A DNA stretch of 64,000 nucleotides from Turritopsis dohrnii (Eukaryota > Cnidaria > Hydrozoa > Anthoathecata > Oceaniidae). Shown here piece after piece: positions 48,325-59,344 of the stretch. Under the pieces are notes generated by a model. The model was given only the letters and a program-made list of their open reading frames with translations, did no database searches and was not told where the DNA came from. A program made the translations under genes and the position numbers. Each line of letters opens with the position of its first letter. The first letter of the stretch is position 1. The stretch covers positions 248,001 through 312,000 of the forward strand of contig BQMF02000203.1 of the NCBI GenBank assembly GCA_027922465.2. Direction: 5' to 3'.

Positions 48325-48556
48325 GCCTGTTACACGAAAAAATATAATTACTGATGAGACTCAATAATTACTTCTGAGATGTAAAACTTTGCACGTTTAT
48401 TTCGAATGTTCACGTGAAGTTTCTAATGACTTTGTAGGGACATATTCAAGAACAACTCTACCAAGTTATATAAACGTCCCTACAGATACAAAGTTTATAG
48501 CGAATATAGTTTCGTGTAAACAAAACATGATTTTCCGGAATGTGGCTAATAGATGT
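48325..48556 (+). repeat. dispersed repeat R1, copy 3 (diverged)
   Basis: AGCCTGTTACACGAAAAAAT, GTGAAGTTTCTAATGACTTT, AAGAACAACTCTACCAAGTT and GTGTAAACAAAACATGATTT in R1 order. No insertion at the TAA-equivalent site (ACCAAG). Confidence 0.6.
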
Positions 48557-49004
48557 TTCAAGTGTGTTTACGGAAAGTGAATAATAGAATTTGCCTATGA
48601 TTTCTTTAGTGGAATTCTCTATTGCAACCTTCCATTTACATGTTCAATTTTTGCGGGAAACTGCAATGTTAGAATGACGCATGACATGTAATTGTGATTT
48701 CAATGTCACAATCAAAACAATAACAATGTTTTAATCATCAACAATTTACTCCGTTTGACAAAGTAATTACATATTTCAAAGTGTGTTTGTAAGTATAAAT
48801 TTAGAAAGCTCGTCTTAAACCATGGAACATTTGTCTATTAAAACAACATTCATCGTATGCAATTCATCTAGACTATTTCTCATACTAGGTTCCGCAGAAT
48901 TTTAATTTTTTTAAGATTTTCATAAATAGCCCATTAATTTGAAATATTTACAACTACAACATTATTTTGAAGAAAGTCTAGTTTGAATTTGTTCTGTAAA
49001 TTAC

Positions 49005-50371
49005 CTGCTTCAAATTACCGAGAGCTACTTCACTTTCGCTTCGCGATCTCATTGCAAACACTGGACTTGGAGTAGAAAGCAATGTCAAAGAAGACCTCTT
49101 TTGATCAGAGATGATACCAATAGTGTTCCGTTTCATATTGCCATCACCTTGGCGAGAGTGCCGACTAGCTTTAAGTTGGTACATATGCGATTCTTTCATC
49201 TGTTTGAATAGATATTTTGCTTCGTTGTCATCAAAACATTCAAACTCGTGTTTCCGTGCATCATTTGATTTATCAGGCAAGACAAACACTTGCAGACGAG
49301 ATTTGTTATAGTAAATTTCTACAATGGAGTTCCAACACCATTTCTCAATCTCATACCAAGTCGTGTAGTCAGTAGATAAAGTAACCGTCACATTAAATGG
49401 TCCAATTCCCAGCTTGCAATTCGAAGTTGTCGAACTCTCCTCGGCGAGATATGTCACGTGATAATAATAAACGCCATAAAATGGCAGCTTCGATGCTTCC
49501 TTCAAAATGGCTGACATAGTAAATTCTTTATAATCTGAATTTAGTCCAGTATTGTTAATCAAAATTCCAGGAACTCTTATATGCCCGACTTCTTCTGTGT
49601 CATTTTCCTTTTGGCAGTTAAATCCATTTTCTTCGCTATTTTCTTCGATTTTGATTTTTTCAGTTGCTTCTTGATCCATGTTGTCAATCGTACTTAAAAG
49701 CATTTCCAGCGAGTCTGAAGATTTTTCACATTGTGGAAGAAAGCAGTTAAGTGGGGCGCTGTTTTCTTTCAGAAAAACTCTTGCTTGATCTCCATGCTTC
49801 AGCCACAAAACCTTTGCAGCTATATTATGAAATGTATCGCTGTAGCCTGCTACATTTAACCAATTTTGTATCTTCAAAACATCAAGTCTAATTTGCTCAG
49901 CAAAATGGTACAAGGATTGGCCTTTTAAACTTTCGATACTGACGTTGAAATGGCGTGCACGCAGATAAAGGCGACATGATTTGATTGTGCTGTCTAGGAC
50001 CATCCGAGTATCAACATCGTTTAACTGGGTCGCTTGTTTAGGAGTAACAATAGCGGCGCTTGGTAGAAATTTGTTTAACTGTTTTCGCGGAGAAATGAAG
50101 CGATATTCGTTATGTTCATATAATGCTATTCCAAACAGCTCCGGTTGGGTGATGTTCAAATATCTACAAGTATCTTCGATCACATCTTGAACTGTTTCAC
50201 GTACGGCATGTATTTTCGATATTGTAGAATTATCAGGACAAACGAGATTGATGAGAAAGACATTGTTACCTTTCCATAACGTAATCAGCGTGGATCTCCT
50301 ATTAAACGACATCTGACCTTGCTTACAAGTCTTTGAATAATGAATTTCTGTGCTATGTATTTTCTTTTTAA
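49005..50371 (-). CDS. FERM-domain protein, FRMD6/Willin-like (large exon, partial)
   Basis: One open frame of up to 470 codons (50390-48978). A strong acceptor (long T run then TATGTAG) at 50372 and a donor-like CAG|GTAATT at 49004 suggest the true exon is 50371-49005, with exons missing on either side. If the gene starts here, the ATG at 50312 (MSFNRRSTLITLW) matches the usual FERM start. A ubiquitin-like F1 lobe is visible at residues 32-115 (ELFGIALYEHNEYRF). A helical F2-like part follows at about 130-220 (YHFAEQIRLDVLKIQNWL), then an acidic Glu/Asn-rich insert. A PH-like F3 lobe lies at about 315-420 (YGVYYYHVTYL, CKLGIGPFNVTV, WCWNSIVEIYY, EFECFDDNEAKYLFKQM). The tail is Ser/Arg-rich. 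FERM proteins of this type link membrane proteins to the cortex; FRMD6 acts in Hippo signalling. The subfamily match is by layout and F1/F3 motifs only. A large uninterrupted FERM exon is unusual and could mean an old retrocopy. Confidence 0.65.
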
Positions 50372-51595
50372 CTACATAAAAAAAAAACAAAAAATAAATA
50401 AAATAAAAAATTGTCTATTTTGAACGACTGCTGATAAACGAATATATAAATGATAAAAAGAAACGAACACCTTGCTGTAGATCACAATACGATAAAAAAA
50501 AGCAGGAAATACAAAAACCAAGGTGAAGATGAAAAATAAAACATATATGGAAAAGCATATGAAAATGTAAAAAGAAAACAATTGAAAATCAAAGGTATGA
50601 AAGTAAAAAATGTATTGTTTAAAACCCATCATATTTTTTTTGTCTTCAATCGCCTATAAATGAGAATTCTAGTGAATGCCACCCCCATTGTGAGAACAAT
50701 ACCGTCAAATATTTTGAATTGTTATAATTTGAGTAGAAGGAAATTGTAGGCTTTTTCCCCTCGATTATTCTTGTTCGGACCGTATGTACACACATCCACG
50801 AACAGCTTAAAAAACAAAAACACATATATATAAAAAATATTTCAAAAAAACATTAGCAATTGCAACAGATGGTATTAATTACTCGATTTGTAACATATGA
50901 ATATGGATTCTCCATTTAATAATATAGTTTGAAGCAAATAAAACAGAAGCAAATTAAACACAACAAAAAATGTTTTAGTGATTTGGTAACTTTCTCAAGT
51001 TGGTAACGTTTTTCAATATTCACGCTTCAAAAAATAAATAACTTGGAAATAAACCAAAATATGAAAAGCATCACTTTAATCAACGTGTGTATCGAAAAAG
51101 AAAAAAAAAATAATCCCGCTCAAAAACAATCGAAAGATAAAACGGATATAAAACAAACAAATGTATTAACGAAAACGAAACCAGTTTGCTGTATTCACCA
51201 GCTTTGAAAAATATTCGAGTATTAGCAAAACTCAACATAAAATTCAAAAATAGAAATATATTTTGCAGGTGCACTTGAAAAAAATGATTGAAATGTTAAG
51301 CTATGAATATTTCAGAACATAAAACTTTAAAGCAAGAGGCTTTTTCTTCACGACTGATAAATCAATAAACCAAGGATTGAACAAATGAGTAAATATAGAT
51401 AGACAAATGAAAGTGAAAGATCAGTAGGTCATTTTAAAATTCTAAAAGAGTCCCCCTCGATATACTTTTTAATAAGCTTTAGGATACCTCATTACCATAT
51501 TCATTTTCAAAAATCATTCGCTAATATATTTCTCATATTTTGTTTCCATTGTACGAAATACAAAACAATTCTTATATCGAAAAGGAGGGCGTTCA
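50372..51595. other. likely intron upstream of the FERM exon
   Basis: Very A-rich on the plus strand; frames here are low-complexity Phe/Leu/Ile. No upstream FERM exon was found. Confidence 0.4.
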
Positions 51596-51913
51596 TTGCC
51601 AGATTCTATAGTTTTGAGCGCTCCATTAAAAGAGTGGGCCGCAATAAGAGGAGATACAGAAATTAGTTTTTCATCAAATAGTCGAATAGTTGGCGCTATT
51701 TCCTTTTCGCACCCTCCTATTTCTTTTACTGAAAGCGATTCTACTACGCACACGTATGTATTAATGGTGAATAAAGATCAAGAACAAGAAAGAAAAGGAA
51801 TAAAAGATGTATTTAAAAATATCAATATGGTTAGATTTAGAGCTTTCAAGAAAAACGTTCAATTAAACGATTTGCTCTCACAAATACATCTGCCATACTT
51901 TTTTTCTAGTTAA
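51596..51913 (+). CDS. unrecognised ORF, related to an inverted copy at 52140-52440
   Basis: An open frame of about 105 codons with no ATG at its head (it opens at TTG and stays open further upstream). It contains RIVGAISFSHPPISFTESDS. The minus-strand frame at 52437-52057 contains KLFGAFSHLPIYFTEDNSTQ, and the DNA under the two motifs is clearly similar, so this is an inverted, diverged duplication. The family is not recognised. The opposite strand of this piece is also open over 79 codons, so the coding strand is not certain. A degenerate CCCTAA tract lies between the copies. Confidence 0.25.
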   Translation: MPDSIVLSAPLKEWAAIRGDTEISFSSNSRIVGAISFSHPPISFTESDSTTHTYVLMVNKDQEQERKGIKDVFKNINMVRFRAFKKNVQLNDLLSQIHLPYFFSS

Positions 51914-51940
51914 CTCTTCATCACGGAGATTGAAAATAAA

Positions 51941-51992
51941 CCTATCCCTAATCCTAAGGCTTACCCTGACCCCTAACCCTGACCCTAACCTC
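51941..51992 (-). repeat. degenerate telomere-like (CCCTAA) tract
   Basis: CTATCCCTAATCC, CCCCTAACCCTGACCCTAAC: irregular CCCTAA/CCCTGA units, about eight, lying between the two related ORFs at 51596 and 52057. Confidence 0.55.
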
Positions 51993-52056
51993 CAGGATGG
52001 AGAGTACTACAAATTCAAAAGATCGGAGAAAGATACGCAAGCAACTCATCATGTTT

Positions 52057-52437
52057 TTATGATAATCTTTCTTTCTGAGATATCATTTTCTTTGTGAAAA
52101 TAGGTATCAAAATAACTACTTTTCCATAAATTGTAATGAAATATGATCTTTTTTCACTATGTGCACATTCCTTGTGCTGTGTAGAATTATCTTCAGTGAA
52201 ATAAATAGGAAGGTGTGAAAAAGCACCGAATAGTTTAAACTCGAGTATTAGCAACAGATGCACATTAGGCAATTCATCTCCAGAGACACTTATTCGATCT
52301 GTTGATTTGAGAACAGTTTCCAAAAAACATTTCATATTGGCTAATGAATCATTATGGGTAACCCTCAAACTAGGCATATATGAACAAATACCTATTGTTG
52401 CTATTGTTGTATATTTCAGCAAATATATGCCATACAA
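52057..52437 (-). CDS. unrecognised ORF, inverted relative of 51596-51913
   Basis: A 126-codon frame starting MYGIYLLKYTTIATIGICSY, with central motif LFGAFSHLPIYFTEDNSTQH shared with the plus-strand ORF at 51596-51913. No known domain or splice signals were recognised. It may be a host exon or a decayed mobile-element gene. Confidence 0.25.
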   Translation of the reverse strand: MYGIYLLKYTTIATIGICSYMPSLRVTHNDSLANMKCFLETVLKSTDRISVSGDELPNVHLLLILEFKLFGAFSHLPIYFTEDNSTQHKECAHSEKRSYFITIYGKVVILIPIFTKKMISQKERLS

Positions 52438-52572
52438 ATCACTATTAATAAATGAATTTATTTAACTTATAACAAACTGAAGTAAAATACAATAAGAAAA
52501 ATAAAGAAAAACCTCTATTGAAAATGAATCCATTCAACAACAGTTCTTCCTAAATCCTCTTGCAAAATCAAT

Positions 52573-52642
52573 CTCGAACCCAAGTTCTATCGCCTTTTCT
52601 ATATACGGACGGCGGCGAAAAGGCAAGAGAACCTTGGGAATT
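52573..52642. repeat. diverged copy of the 73-bp hairpin element
   Basis: CTCGAACCCAAGTTCTATCG, a loop with CTATATACGGAC, then AAAGGCAAGAGAACCTTGGG; arms no longer perfect. Confidence 0.5.
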
Positions 52643-52675
52643 GCTCTCTCATGAAAACGATCAAACGATCACACT

Positions 52676-52920
52676 AAAGCCTGGTTCAGACCTTGCGATT
52701 ACAACGATTACGAAGATTAAAAAATAAATTAATCGTCGCAATCGCCAATCACCAGGTGTGAACACTCTCAAGGATTTCATTAGTAATCAGTAATCAATCA
52801 GTAATTTTTTTATATTTCATCGTTGTAAACGCCTGGCGATTACGACGATTATGACGATTACAAATTTGTTCACATTAGACGATTACGACCATTATGACCA
52901 TTACACTGAATTTTAATCGT
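52676..52920. mobile_element. CGATTACGACGATTA inverted-repeat element, copy 2
   Basis: Begins AAAGCCTGGTTCAGACCTTG and repeats GATTACGACGATTATGACGA; related to 14606-14914. It ends next to R1 copy 4. Confidence 0.6.
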
Positions 52921-52934
52921 AATAAGGGAGATTC

Positions 52935-52941
52935 GTAAATT
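52935..52941. repeat. left copy of 7-bp target-site duplication
   Basis: GTAAATT directly before CAGGGATG; the partner copy is at 60561-60567. Confidence 0.75.
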
Positions 52942-53564
52942 CAGGGATGTGTGAGAGATGGATAGTGAACGGCTTCAATATCTAAAAAATCTATTGTTGT
53001 TTCTTTTGTGTCGCTATTGTGTCGGCAACCGTTTGATGTTCTAACTTTGTTATCAGCGGGAAGTTCAAAATGGCGAATGATAAATCGTATGTCGTAGGGG
53101 AACTGAAAATTAATTGTTAATTTTAACTGTATTTTAATAACTCTGAGAGGTGCCTAGCAGGGAAAAAGATTCCTGAGTTATTGTAGAGTTAAATGTGCCT
53201 GGACTGTGGACGTGCCAAAGAAGAAAAACTATAAAACACATGGGTAAAAGTTCTTAGACCAATATTTCACGTTGTTAAAAAGTGAGTGGTTCAGAACTCA
53301 ATTCCTGCTATAAATAAAGTCTGGAAGTGTTGTTAACAAGTTTAAAGGAATCTTTGATGACCATAGATATGTATTTAAGTTGATCGTTAGTGCCTGCACT
53401 TCGTATTATCAGCCGGCACTGGGATAGAAGTCACTGCAGTAAACAAACTGGATTTGTTATTATGTAAGTATTCCTTTCATATCTGATGGAATAATTGTCT
53501 TTTCAGTTCAAATTTTCATCCAGTATGTTATTGGCAATATTTATAGGGATGTTTCGAAGATTGA

Positions 53565-53865
53565 AAGTGTGTATGTCGTGTATGTGCCAACAAAATAAAG
53601 ACTCATGACAAGTATAACAGTCCTAAGAAAGTAATGGATTTTAAAGATGAAATACGCAAGTAATTTGACTGAGGATATTCCAACAGTACATCCACAGTTT
53701 ATTTGTGAAGCATGCAAACGTAGACTGGAACGGTGTAAGAAATCAAGTGGAAATTACAAGTTGTGTGAGGGTGATTTGTCAAGATTTAATGGTGGTGAAC
53801 CAACAATAAAATGTCCAGGATTTGGAGTTATGTTTGAAGATAAAAAGAACAGACATTGTATGTGA
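53565..53865 (+). pseudogene. zinc-binding CxxC/HPxxxCxxC domain of the 7.6-kb element, frameshifted
   Basis: The frame from about 53567 reads VCRVCANKIKTHDKY then KVMDFKDEIRK and a stop. One frame over, at 53647, it continues NLTEDIPTVHPQFICEACKR then RLERCKKSSG. The pair CRVC ... HPQFICEACKRRL is a C-x2-C ... H-P-x3-C-x2-C module. This resembles the cysteine-rich N-terminal module known from RAG1 N-terminal-like proteins and some animal transposons (family memory, not searched). One frameshift separates the halves. A small upstream frame opens at 53069 (MANDKSYVVGELK). Likely the N-terminal part of the element's protein. Confidence 0.45.
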
Positions 53866-53916
53866 AACGTAACACAAGCCACAAATGACTGTGAGAGAAA
53901 TCGCCGAAAATTTTGG

Positions 53917-53952
<36 letters not shown>

Positions 53953-53957
53953 AGAGA

Positions 53958-54097
53958 GAGAAAACATAGAAAACACAGATATTATCAATCACAATGGTTC
54001 GACCAACTATGTGTCTTTATCAATATACACTTGATAAAGACACATAGTTGGTCGAAATATTGTGATTGATAATATCTGTGTTTTCTATGTTTTCTCT
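53958..54097. repeat. foldback flanked by (TA)n runs
   Basis: AGAGAAAACATAGAAAACAC, GATATTATCAATCACAAT, TTCGACCAACTATGTGTC recur inverted around an 8-base centre. (TA)n runs lie outside at 53921-53949 and about 54138-54168. A related (TA)n-CACTTGACAAAG-TCGAAATATTGTG tract ends the window at 63940-64000. Confidence 0.65.
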
Positions 54098-54132
54098 ATA
54101 TTTTACTAACACAAATTACCGCTGACTTCAAC

Positions 54133-54169
<37 letters not shown>

Positions 54170-54369
54170 ATTATACCTGGGGCTCTACTAAGGGGCACCA
54201 ATGTTTTTCTCTTTCTTTCAATTGCATTCTTTTTTAATGAATTTATGTATTACGAGGAATTAACAGAGTTATCCCTGGTCAAGGTCTTGTTCCAGGTCAC
54301 TACATAATGAGAGATTATGGGCATTTAATTATATTGGATAACCAAAGCATTTGACAAAACGAAAATTTC

Positions 54370-54545
54370 TCTCTGAAGCACCTGGCATAAACTCATATAT
54401 TTTGGAAGGTGGACAATTTGTTTCTGAGGATTTCGAACTTAAAACGTTATTGACACCTTAGATAACTATATGCAAGATTTCATGACAATGAACATTTTCC
54501 TGAGAAAGGTTTTCGAATTGTGATGTACTTCATTGAAGGGTAAGA
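54370..54545 (+). pseudogene. further coding fragment of the 7.6-kb element
   Basis: Broken plus-strand frames read SEAPGINSYILEGGQFVSED and, after a stop and shift near 54460, RFHDNEHFPEKGFRIVMYFI. The residues look like real protein and follow the zinc-binding module on the same strand. The family is not recognised. Confidence 0.3.
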
Positions 54546-55097
54546 TACAACTTCAAAGTGAAATTGCTATGTCATAATTCCATAAAATCAGTTCTACATC
54601 CAAAATAATTGTTAAAAAAACAAAAAATAGCAAAGTGAAATATTTTCAAAAACTTGAGAATAATTTAGATCTTTATTAAATATTTCTGCTTTGCTTTGAT
54701 TAGTTAAGCCCAAACTTTTGTGTAAGTAACAACACAATCAAAATTAGTAATAAGGAAAAAAAGGTATAATAAAAGAATGGTAAACAAAATAACCAGAAGC
54801 TTAAACGTTTTATAAGAAACAGAGTCGAAAAAGTTTCTACAAAAATTGATATTTCGACCTTACTTTCCAATATAAAATTACTATTACAATATAATAAAAG
54901 AAGACGACAAATCTTTAAAATTAAGCAAAAACTTTTCGATGTATCATCAGCGGTCATTCTGAATACGTATGTGGTTTTAAGTTATAGATACACGATTCAT
55001 CGAGCAAGGGGGAAAGACACAATAAATTGACAAAAGATATATAAGTAATATGTATGTTTATGTTTCAAAGTTTACAGTTTTTACATGTTCAATCTTA

Positions 55098-55152
55098 ACG
55101 GCCACGACCACGACCACGAACGAAATTTCGAGAATTTCCGCGTGACCCACCT
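55098..55152 (-). other. RGG-tail exon-like segment inside the DIRS 3' region
   Basis: Minus strand, after TTTCTATTTAG, reads GSRGNSRNFVRGRGRGR and TAA. This looks like the terminal exon of an RGG-rich RNA-binding protein, with an acceptor in the right place. It lies between the inner complementary repeat and the outer end of the DIRS element. It could be captured host sequence or a spliced DIRS tail. Confidence 0.3.
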
Positions 55153-55229
55153 AAATAGAAGAAAGCACCAAATAAATTAAATCATTATTCCTGGAGTGGG
55201 TGGGAGGGCGCCCTTACGTAATCCACTAA

Positions 55230-55352
55230 TTTTAGTTCATAAAATCTCAGCCAAATCTAATACTGGATAGCGGTCATTTTGAATACGTATGTGGTTTGAA
55301 GCTATAGCTTCTAGAATTTAGGTCGGCAAAAGCTATAGCTTTAACGTCCTCT
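55230..55352. repeat. inner inverted copy of the DIRS terminal repeat
   Basis: Runs from CATAAAATCTCAGCC through GCGGTCATTTTGAATACG to CTATAGCTTTAACGTCCTCT; matches 59345-59470 in reverse with few differences. Confidence 0.75.
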
Positions 55353-55361
55353 CTTCAAAGC

Positions 55362-56345
55362 TCATTCATTTATAGTAAGAACTTTTGACTGAAACTGGTT
55401 CACATTAACCTGATCCTTGTAATAGAATTTCCTGAAAGTAGAATCAGAAGCCCATTTTCCTTGTTTAATTATATCTTCTACTGATACCCCTTGATTACTG
55501 GCCTTTGAAGTGGAAACAGACCTTGTTGAGTGACCAAAAAAAATGCTAGTGTCAATACCTGCCAAAGCAAGTGTTTTAACCAACCATCCTGAAACAGTAC
55601 ATGTTTTAACCTCATTATGAGGTTTAATCATAGCCAATAAAAGCTGAAATTTTTCTTCCTTTCTCCAAGGCTCAGTTCTCTAAAGATACTGATCCATAGT
55701 CCTACACACACATAAAGACAAGTCCTGTTCGAACATCTGAAATTCTATAACATATGGCCTTTTCCCCTTCCTACATGTCTTTGAGATCTTTGCCAAAGTA
55801 AAAGAATAAGAATCTGGACCTTTACTTAAAAATCTAATATCCAGGCCTGTGATTTCTGAAGCTCTTGCGGCTCCTGTAAGTGCTAGCAGTGTGGTAAGTT
55901 TAAATGTGAGGAGCCTAGTACTAATGCCATCATCTGTTGGAAGGGTTTTCAAAAATCGTAACACAGTATCCACATCCCAAATAAAACTATATTTTGGAAG
56001 AGGAGGCCTTTCATTAAACACTCCTGTCATTAGAGAAGATACTAGTGGATGACTTCCCACACTGCATACCCATCAATAGAAACAATGATAAGCTGAAATG
56101 GCTGAGCGATAAACCCCAATTGAGTTATAAAGTAATCCTTGATCAAACAATGCAGCAAGAAAATTAACAACATGATTTATAGGGCATCTAAAGGGATCCA
56201 CTTGCTTCTCAAGACACCAGCTATACCACTTTCGCCAGGCCGATTTGTAACTTGATATTGTTTCTTTTCTCCTGGCTGCTGTGATAAGATTTGTAGCCCT
56301 ATCTGATATGCCTTCTGATGACAACTTGTGCCTGAAACTGACCAA
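55362..56345 (-). pseudogene. DIRS tyrosine recombinase, broken
   Basis: Three frames follow in order. 56345-56073 is the N-terminal SAM-like core-binding part (SYKSAWRKWYSWCLEKQVDP). 56060-55680 holds the first catalytic Arg (TGAARASEITGLD). 55637-55362 holds GHSTRSVSTSKASNQGV, with the His-x2-Arg box, and ends with the Tyr region (WASDSTFRKFYYKD). Stops separate the parts at about 56070 and 55680. The enzyme would join a circular DNA copy into the genome. It is the last gene of the element, next to the inner repeat. Confidence 0.75.
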
Positions 56346-56599
56346 GCCACTAACCTCATGGTCTGGTTTTCTATCAGAGGGTGATTTTCCTTTCTGGGAT
56401 TAGTCAGAAGATTTTCGATACTTGGTAATAGAATTGGATGCCTCACACTCATTTCTAATAGTCTTGGAAACCAAGGATGTGACTGCCAAGCTGGGGTTAT
56501 AAGAATAATCTTTGCCTTTTCCCTTTGAACCTTGGCCAATATCCTGCCTATTAGACAAAAGGGGGGAAATGCATAATTCAGATCCTGACCCCAATTCAT

Positions 56600-58553
56600 T
56601 TAGAAGGCATCCCTTGTTAGACTGTAGGGGTCCTTCTTCCATGATACATACTTTGGAAGTTGAGCAGTTACTCTTGAGGCAAACAGATCTATGTTGGGGT
56701 ACCCCAGTTTTTTGCACAGGCTTTTGAAAACAGAAGGGTTTAGTTTCCATTCGCTGGAGTCCCTCACATTCCGTGATTCTAGATCCGCTTCCACATTCAG
56801 ATGACCTGGTAAGTGTTCTGCAGTAAGTGTGATCTGATTTGATAACAAATAATTCCAAATTTGCTTGCTTAGTTTTACCAGTGACTGGTTCCCTGTCCCT
56901 CCCATTTTGACAAGGTAGGACAGAGCCACCATGCTATCCATCTGAATGTGAATACTGTTCAGGTAATTCTTGTTCTTGGTGAATGCCAATATTGCTAACT
57001 TCACTGCCTTTAATTCGAGTATGTTGATATGAAGACTGCTCTCCTCCAAAGTCCATGGGCCCCCTGTCCTTTCGCCTTGACAATGCCCACCCCACCCCTT
57101 CTTTGAGGCATCTGTTTGAATAATAAGTTGAGGAGGTTTTAGAATTAGAGATTTCCTATTGTTGAGGGTAAGGTTGTTTATCCACCAGATCAACTCTTGT
57201 CTCACTTCTGAAGAAAGACAATATCTTCTTCTCGAAGGACCCCCATTCTTGTAAGTTCACTATCTGATCCCTCTGAAGAAATCTGTACTGCAAAGGAGCT
57301 GGAAGCACAGCTATTGCCGAGGACAGTCTTCCAATCAATTGAGTGAGTTCCCTTATCGATACTACCTTTTGAGACAAAAATGATTGACACTGATTCTTGA
57401 TTTGCACAACCTTTTCCTCGGGGAGAGATAATTCCATTTTGTTTGAATTTATTATCACACCCAGAAACTCTATGGACCTGCATGGAATTAGGGCTGATTT
57501 CTTTATATTTATTACTAGACCCAGGTGCTGCAACACAAGAATCAATGTGCCCCTCCCCATTTCTATTTCTGCCTGAGAAGCTCCCATCAGAAGAATATCG
57601 TCCAGATAAATAATCAATTTCACATTTATACATCTCAGCAATGCTATATAGCCACTTTCAGAAGTTTGGTAAAAAGCCTTGGAGCTGGGCCCAACCCAAA
57701 ACACAGGCAAAGGAATTGATAAAGTGAACCTTGCCATTTGAAACGTAAGAATTTCTGTGACTTTTTGTGGATAGGAATAGAAAAGTAGGCATTCTTTAGA
57801 TCCACTTTTCACATCCAATCGTTGGGAGATAATAGTTCTTTCACTAAGGACAGACTCTCCATTTTGAAATGAACATAGGGTATGCAAGTGTTCAGGCCTT
57901 TCAAGTTGATCACAGGTCTGTTTCCACCTCCTTTCTTGGGGACTAGAAAGATATTGCTCAAAAATTGACCTTCTAAGGGCTCTACTTTTTCTATTGCCCC
58001 TTTCCTTAGCATTGAACTTATTTCCTGATTGACGAGTTTCCTCCCTTCGACATTCAAGTTTTGAGAGTGAGGCGGCATTTTTTGTTGAGGTGTTGAAACA
58101 AAAGGTATCTGGTACCCCTCTACTATTTGAAGAATAGATTGATCGTTTGTCAATTTCATCCAGTTTTGTAAGAAATGCTTTATCCGACCTGCCAAGGGAA
58201 TATCTTGTACAACCTCTAGAGGAAATAAGTTCTTTACTAAAGGATGTACGTTTGGGTAATCTTTGACTGGAAGAAGCACTATTTCCTCTGATAAAAGGCT
58301 TGCAGAAAAAGGAACCAAAGACTGACTTACCCCTTGCAAACGGTCTTCTTGTGGAGTTTGGGTTGTAGAAGTGCCCCCTAACTGAGCGGTTTGATAGGGG
58401 GCCCTCACGAAAGGGCTGGTGTGCAGTACGAACATTCTTGTCTGCTATACCAAGAAACTGGACTTTTTCAATGTTTTTAATATTGGGTGACTTTTTCGTC
58501 AAATTTGTCCCCAAAAAGCGTGCTGTTCGAGGCATCTTCAAAAACATCTGCAC
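56600..58553 (-). pseudogene. DIRS reverse transcriptase and RNase H, frameshifted
   Basis: The N-terminal RT part is in frame 58435-57809 (SNIFLVPKKGGGNRPVINLK, the RT finger and palm entry). It breaks after PNDWM. The rest lies in the frame ending at 57156: LIIYLDDILLMGAS holds the catalytic YLDD, followed by LGLVINIKKSALIPCRSIEF and LGVIIN. RNase H follows in 57205-56600 with QTDASKKGWGGH, INILELKAVKLA, IQMDSMVALSYL and LNVEADLESR, giving the four expected acidic residues. At least two frameshifts are present. The first half of the long frame starting at 58553 is not the RT frame. It reads an Arg/Phe/Ser-rich stretch. Confidence 0.75.
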
Positions 58554-59212
58554 TACCTTTGAGGATGTCTTTCACTTGATTTTTGTCTGACATCACTGTT
58601 AGCAATATATTCCTTCGCCGTTGGTGTGACGTTGAATTAAAAGCTTGTCCTAATAGCAATACGATCATCTCCATAAGATTGCACATCTGATCAGCTGTTT
58701 CAATTGCACCTTGCAGCTGTTCTTTTTCACTCTCGTCCACATCTGCCTGCAGGCATTTGGCCTTAACATCGTTCCTTTCCTGTTCCAGGAAGTCCCACAT
58801 TGTGGAAAGTGGGCCAAAAACCATCCCAATTTTGTTTTGAATGGATTCTAAGGCCCTTTCCACTGCAAGGCAAGTTTTGTCTCTTTTTTCATCCACAGTT
58901 CTTTTCATGTAGACATCAAGTTCTTTTTTAATTATTATGTTTGATGGTACTGGGAATTCTTTCATAATTCCTTACTCTATTTGTTTTTCAGTCACATAGA
59001 CATTCAGCATAATCTACCAGTTCCTTGGACAAAGTCCACTGGCTTATGTCATCTTCTAAATGGAACCTTGCACACTTGGCTTCTTTAGCCTCAGGTTCAT
59101 CACTATGATCAGCTTTCCTTTTGAGACTCTGATCATTCGTCGATTCGGATTCGAGAGTAGTATCACTGACGTCGGTCACATCCATCCTATTGAGGAGGAA
59201 CCGAAAATACAT
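58477..59212 (-). pseudogene. DIRS gag-like ORF (two frames)
   Basis: The first frame (59212-58988) is rich in Ser/Glu/Asp/Lys with a likely nuclear signal (SLKRKADHSDEPEAKEAKCA) and ends at a stop. The second (58965-58477) is helical: RALESIQNKIGMVFGPLSTM, DFLEQERNDVKAK, LMEMIVLLLGQAFNSTSHQR, then LFGDKFDEKVTQY. This matches the general look of DIRS first ORFs, which are thought to package the RNA. Twenty-odd bases and a frame change separate the two parts, so the gene is broken or spliced. Confidence 0.6.
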
Positions 59213-59344
59213 ACTCTCATGTGTTCTGACTTAACCGTAGACAACAGAAATGCGTGGTATACAATGTGATGCTAAAGAATTAATTGGATTTGATTATACC
59301 TGATTTGTTTGCGTAGAAAAACGTGTGTTTCCTTCTTGCGAGAA

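Noticed and set aside
51941..51992. Chromosome end or true telomere
   Set aside because: Only about eight irregular CCCTAA-like units, inside the window with other sequence on both sides.
57156..58553. Long 465-codon frame as one intact protein
   Set aside because: Its first half is out of frame with the reverse transcriptase; the RT start lies in the overlapping frame 58435-57809, so the frame is a fusion made by frameshifts.
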